Assembly (NCBI GenBank): GCA_008638375.1
Contig: CM018043.1
Location: forward strand, 42,748,651-42,812,650
Length of the DNA stretch: 64,000 nt
Direction of reading: 5' to 3'
Source of the DNA: Nyssa sinensis
Taxonomy: Eukaryota; Streptophyta; Magnoliopsida; Cornales; Nyssaceae
Positions 58,950-64,000 of this stretch are shown here, piece by piece (the stretch's first letter is position 1; the number at the start of each line of letters is the position of its first letter). The notes under the pieces are model-generated. The model was not told where the DNA came from, ran no database searches, and saw only the letters and a list, made by a program, of their open reading frames with translations. The position numbers were made by a program, and so were the translations under genes.

Positions 58950-60861
58950 TTGTCCCCTCTTGATTTAAATTATGACATGGGATTCTCAATAGCAATGAAG
59001 GGGAAGGAACGTCATTACATATATATGAAAAAAGAACAGAAGAGTCAACTACCCCATTGTCGGATCCTCGGCGATCAAGAGGCCACCTACCATGTGATCT
59101 TCCCTCTTCATCCTTGAACTCCGGAAAATTGTGAATAATTAAGAAAATGTTTGCAATTATTTAGGTTTACTCATTCATACAAAATAAAGACGAGGTTTCT
59201 TATCTACCAAAAAAAAAGATGTAACATTTTTAAGGTACGAGTAAATTAAGAGGGGACTAAAAAACAATTTTGAGGAATTTTAGGAGTAAAATTTTATTTT
59301 CGCAAATTGAAGAAAAAAAATCACAAAATTGTTTCAAATCTTATATGTAAAAAATTATTTTCAACATTTTGAAGGGACTATATATACATACATATATATT
59401 TCAAATTAGAGGAAATTTTTATAAAATTACTTCAAATATTACATGTAAAAAATATTTTTGTCCCATTTGGGAGGCTATAGTCTCCTTAGGCTATGTTTGT
59501 TTGTCGGCTTAGGAAGGAGATTAGATAAACTAATCAATGTAGTCTTATGAAGTGAGTGTTTGAAAAAAGAAGGGACTTACTAATAGTATCGAGAGTAAAT
59601 AATGACCCATAACATAGATAAAATAATGGGAAGAGAATGGTGAGATTACTAATCCTATCATATTAGTAAATGAGATAACTATTCTACCCTTATCTAATGC
59701 ATGAAACAAACATAATCTTAGCCGACACAGGGCTCTAGCCTTAGAGTCCATGCAATATTGGTTTGTGATTATAATTAGTTTTTGAGTACCAAAAATTACA
59801 TGATTGCATCTAAGTACACAATGTGTTATATATAGTCGTATCAAAATATGATTATTCTTAAAAATAAAACTTTTGAGCCTGTTGTGTTGTGTATGTGTGA
59901 GAGAGAAATTAATAAATTGCACTAAAAAGCGTGATGGAGCCGTTGAAATCAAATTTATTAAGCAGCTAGAGTCATCCAGTGATCACATATATCTGTTTGT
60001 ATGTCAATATTGTTGCAAAGTCATTATAATCTCTGTTGAATTGTCATTTTTCATATTTTGTAACCATGACAGTTGCTTGGTCGCTTTTGACATCTAAAAA
60101 AAAAATTGCCAAAGATGCACAACCTCTTTTATATATGTGTGTGTGTGTGCGTATATATATATATACACATTTAAAAAAAAATTAGAAACTCCTATTACTG
60201 CTGAAAGAATTAAATGTAAATAGTCTTATTCCCTCAAGAAAATAATTAAGGCTATTTTTGCAACTTTAAAATTATAATAAAATACCTTTATGGTTGTACC
60301 AAAATCTACCCTGTATGCACACTGCAAAATAAGTATGTACTAAAACTTTAATTAACCTTAAACTTTTAATTTAAATTAAATTACAAAAACATAAAATTTG
60401 AGAATTTTTTTTCCAGCGAAACCTTAAGCTATGGCTTTATGGTTCAACTGGCCACGTGGATATGGCATTGGTGTGTTTGTGTATTTTATTTCTTTCAAGC
60501 ATAGGCAAGGCTAGCATGGGCCTAGGGTGAGCAAATCCCCCCCCCCCCCCGGCCAACTTTTTTTCATTTGAATTTCTTTTATATTTTTCAAAAAATATTT
60601 ACATATGTTTTTAAAATTTTTATTTTTGCGCCCCCCCAAGTATAAATTATTCACACTTTCCTATTTTTTTTTATTTTCATTTTTTACCCCTTAATGGTAC
60701 TTTTTAGATTTATTTTATGTAGCTTTTAAGGGTCTCTTTCTTTGATTGAATTTCTTATCTAATTTGTAACTTACTTTATGTGATTTAATATAGTTATTAT
60801 TAAAAATATTACCAATCGAGATTCAAATTTTAAATGAGTAATGGTAGATATCTAAATTTTT

Positions 60862-60992
60862 TATACCAAAACTTGCATCTTAGATGACGTGTCAATATAT
60901 TATTTGTAAAATATTTATAATACATCTAAACTATAACCAATAATCTAATGTTACATCATTTGGGATGCAAAATTTGAAATTAGAATTTGGGA
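60862..60992. repeat. MITE-like imperfect inverted repeat
   Basis: The left side ACCAAAACTTGCATCTTAGA and the inverted right side with AAATTTTGCATCCCAAATGA pair imperfectly over about 35-45 bp around a short AT-rich centre. It looks like an old short foldback element. Confidence 0.4.
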
Positions 60993-62651
60993 TAAAAAGT
61001 AGGAAAAAATATTGAAAAATCTCTAAAATAAAATTTTCGAGCAACAAAATTCATGATATGTTTTTTATATCTAAAAAAAACTTGTAATACAAAAAAGTTC
61101 AATTATTAATTTCTATTTTAACAGCGTTAAAAAAATTTACTGATTAAATTAAAATAACCTTCAAGATATATATTTTTGAAAAAAAATATTAAAAAAATAT
61201 AAAATAACTTCTTCAATCTAAAAAACTCATAACATTTTATAAAGTGAAAATTTATTTTTTAAGCCTTCTAGATAAATAAAAAATGTAATATTTATTTTGG
61301 GTTAAAAAATTTATTTTATAAATTATTTAGTATTTTTTAAAATGTCTATTAACAATTATTTTAGTATAATAAATAATATTTTTTAACGGTCTTAAAATGA
61401 AAGTTAACAATTAAATTTTTTTATATTAAAAATTTTTCTTTTGAATCTTTTTTAGATATAAAAAAACATATTATAAAATTTTTAATTTAAAAATTTTATT
61501 TCCTAATATTTTTTTCCTAAAAGGTATTATTATTTTTAAAAATTTATCCCGTCAAACAAATTTCTATCCTGGTCCCTCGTTAGAAGAACACACGAGAGCA
61601 AGTTGCCGCCCACATGCATGCTAAATTAATGTAACATAGGCACATGCCTCGAGGAAACACAAGTGCATGGGATTGGAACTTTGGACTTCTCAAACATTTT
61701 GATATATTAATTTGAGGGGCTACCGGCAGATTAATTTCAGCAGCTACCGGTTTGCCCCTGGTTACACCCGCATTGGCATGATTTCAATACTAAACTGAAG
61801 ATGATCCAACTCTTAAACCAATCATCGGTGCCGGTGGGGTTTGATGACTGACACATGCCTTTGTACTTCATCATTCCCTTTTTAAACCTCTTCAGATAAC
61901 CTGCTCGTTCTGCGCACTTCTCTATTTTATGTAGATAACAAGTCCACATTTTGTTTTTAGAAGTTAAAAAAATGGGTCTTAATTCACATTAGTCTATGAA
62001 AAAGTAATTTAATTATACAATATTTATGTGTTACACTAATTTTTTAAGCATCAATATACCTTCTTCCTTTTGTTTAGTTAGATATATTTGTTTTATTAGT
62101 TAATAAAAAAATATTACTTTTGTGCTTAAAATAAGAAAAAAAGGATTTCTTGAAAAATATACTGCAAACATATATATATATATATGTATGTATGTATGAC
62201 ATTTTGAAGAAGACAAAGTTGCCCTAGTCCCACTTCAAATAAGATTGAAATTAATATTGATTGGCCCATTACTATTTAATTCTGTCAGTAAAAGGTGCAT
62301 TTGTTTGATGCGGAATTGGCTGAGAAATGGGCATCCGTGTCTTTCTTCAAAAGGAGAAAACAAATCCCTCATCATTCATAACGACAACCACCCACTCCAA
62401 ATAATTTCTTCATCATGCTCTCAGCGTATCTCCATCTTGTTTGATTTGATTTTTTTAATTTTATAACTTGTAAACCCCCCCCCCCCCCCCCCCTCCAAAT
62501 CTATCTCTCTCAAAAGTCTTGCAAATATAAATTTCTAAAAAAATTAGTCAAGTCATTGACGTGAAAATTAACAAACTATATCGTGAATTTTTTTTTTTTT
62601 CTTTGTGAGGCTGATCAAAGACGAGATGCCATTTAACTATTTAAAACTTTG

Positions 62652-62694
<43 letters not shown>

Positions 62695-62696
62695 TA

Positions 62697-64000
62697 TGTC
62701 ATGACCCGCAGCCCACCATCTACGGATTAGTGGACCTGATCATCCGAATCAGACCTGATCATCCTATTACACTATCATCAGTGCAACTAATAGGTAACCA
62801 CATACATTATCATATATAAACATAGCAAAACATAATAAAGAAAAATGGTTACATGTACGTATCATTCTACTAATACAAAATACAACCTGTAAAATTTCTA
62901 ATACATCATCTCGTCCCCAAGACGTGAATACACAAGAGTGCTACAAGACTGTACTACTATTACCATTACTTGCCAAAAATGTCCAACCTATAGTCGTAGC
63001 CTCCTACGGTTTGTCCTTCGTGTCAGTCCTTGAAATCAAACATGCAAGTTTGGAGTGAGCTAAACTAAGCTCAATAAGTAAGTCCCCTACTCTGAAAAGA
63101 ACTAAATAATCCAATAACAAGGATATGATAGACAGTCAATATCATAACAACAATCATTGCTCGTCAATGAATATCAAATAATCAGGAATACAAGTGATAG
63201 TCAAAGAACGTCTAGTCTGACAAGACAATAGCATATGCTACAGTCAAAAGTTGTCAAATACAAGATCATAGTCAGTACTCAATAAAAGTTGTGCAACTAT
63301 ATGATCATTCATATAAGAACATGATCATATTATGAATCTCAATAAATAGATAGTAATGTCAAAACTGGTGGATGCAATCAACTATGGGACCCGACATACT
63401 CCCCTGTGTGCATAAAGCACTGAGCTCAATAATATAACTACATCCTCCAGGACTGGTTTCATGCACTATGCCTCGACATAGCCATGATGGAAACTGGTCC
63501 CTTTCCTCGGGACGTGACCCCTTCCTCGGGTCATACTAGGCATTCAGATGGAATTTGTGACTGAGCACAAATTCGGCACTAATAAATATCAAGATCATGC
63601 TATTCTCCACGGAAGAGAATATGGATCATAACTGGTTCAAGGCAACATAATATAACTATAGCTTTTTATAGCTATGTTACCGGGCTGCCGAGAACAACAA
63701 CATTTGGCCCCTCTTAGCCCTACGTACAAGTGTACAAAATAGTCCTTTGCACAAATGTACATGAACTCATGATCAAAATACAACATCATCAATAAATATA
63801 GGAACTCATGAGCAAGATACAACATAATCGCTAAGCTATCCCACTGAGAGGCAAATATCACATAAGTGGAATAATAGAGAATCTGATACAATAATAAATA
63901 CTAAGAGTACAAGTGCGCATAGAAAGAACTATGACATGGCTGAGTGTACTACATGTAGAGGTCGGATGTTACTTACCTTGTATTATTCCCTAAAAAATCA
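62697..64000 (-). repeat. Partial LTR related to the tandem LTR array
   Basis: It begins TGTCATGACCCGCAGCCCACC, matching the edge of LTRs A-C, and shares ordered blocks with them: CCCCAAGACGTG, CTACAAGACTGTACTA, CTCAATAAAAGTTGTG, TGACTGAGCACAAATTCGGC and ACATGTAGAGGTC. Divergence is much higher than among A-C, so it is a different family of the same type. The right part is beyond the window. No internal region is seen to its left, only an AT tract, so it is a solo LTR or the 3' LTR of a minus-strand element. Confidence 0.75.

Larger units (their letters stand above)
57902..62696. other. AT-rich region without recognised genes
   Basis: It contains CT and AT microsatellites (58390-58424, 58910-58946, 62655-62690), C runs (about 60538-60551, 62476-62493), a 47-bp tandem duplication (58810-58903) and a MITE-like inverted repeat (60862-60992). 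The longest frames (59545-59952 minus, 59873-60097 plus) show no domain, biased composition or splice context that I can defend. Confidence 0.6.

Noticed and set aside
59545..59952. 135-codon minus-strand frame
   Set aside because: No domain and no splice or promoter context; length is not unusual in this AT-rich region.
1..64000. tRNA, rRNA, CRISPR or bacterial-type features
   Set aside because: None seen; the sequence is plant nuclear repeat DNA.

Overview
This window is plant nuclear DNA (angiosperm, probably a eudicot). It is AT-rich, full of simple repeats, and made almost entirely of transposable elements nested in one another. I see no complete single-copy host gene. The only host-gene sequence I recognise is a set of exon fragments carried inside a CACTA transposon. 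The species cannot be fixed from the sequence.

Layout. 1-1666: the 3' part of a Tat-like Ty3/gypsy element, near-identical to 53906-55579, ending at a 100-N gap (1667-1766). 1767-10844: a young Tekay/Del-type Ty3 element whose 5' LTR is cut by the gap. It sits in a decayed Ty1/copia element (10845 to about 19433, minus strand), which also carries a 4.9-kb solo LTR (13388-18334). The copia element itself lies in a LINE remnant (minus strand, to about 21570). A second LINE remnant (plus strand, about 21960-22753) is interrupted by a large CACTA (En/Spm) element, 22754-56885; the LINE tail seems to resume at 56886. The CACTA element holds a tnpA-like pseudogene (23640-25241) and a TNP2-type transposase pseudogene (40645-44310), both on minus. 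Between them sits an LTR-internal-LTR-internal-LTR array (25242-40639) flanked by GTATC target duplications, and one LTR of that array hosts a 4.3-kb CACTA element (27685-31947). A complete 10.4-kb Tat-like element (45744-56130, duplication AAAAT) lies between TNP2 and the right CACTA end. 57016-62696 is AT-rich with a probable MITE and simple repeats. 62697-64000 is the start of another LTR related to the array.

Most notable. (1) The inner CACTA keeps the ends and the 3' minisatellite type of the outer family, but in place of transposase it carries a myosin-like exon followed by eight intron-separated exons of the 2-oxoglutarate dehydrogenase E2 subunit. (2) The 10.4-kb element has a polyprotein with five stop codons and a damaged reverse transcriptase site, yet keeps an open, three-exon antisense gene of 616 codons with its own TATA-like box. 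(3) The tandem LTR array has a single pair of target duplications outside all three LTRs, the mark of unequal recombination in a non-autonomous element that has only a primer site and polypurine tract between its LTRs.
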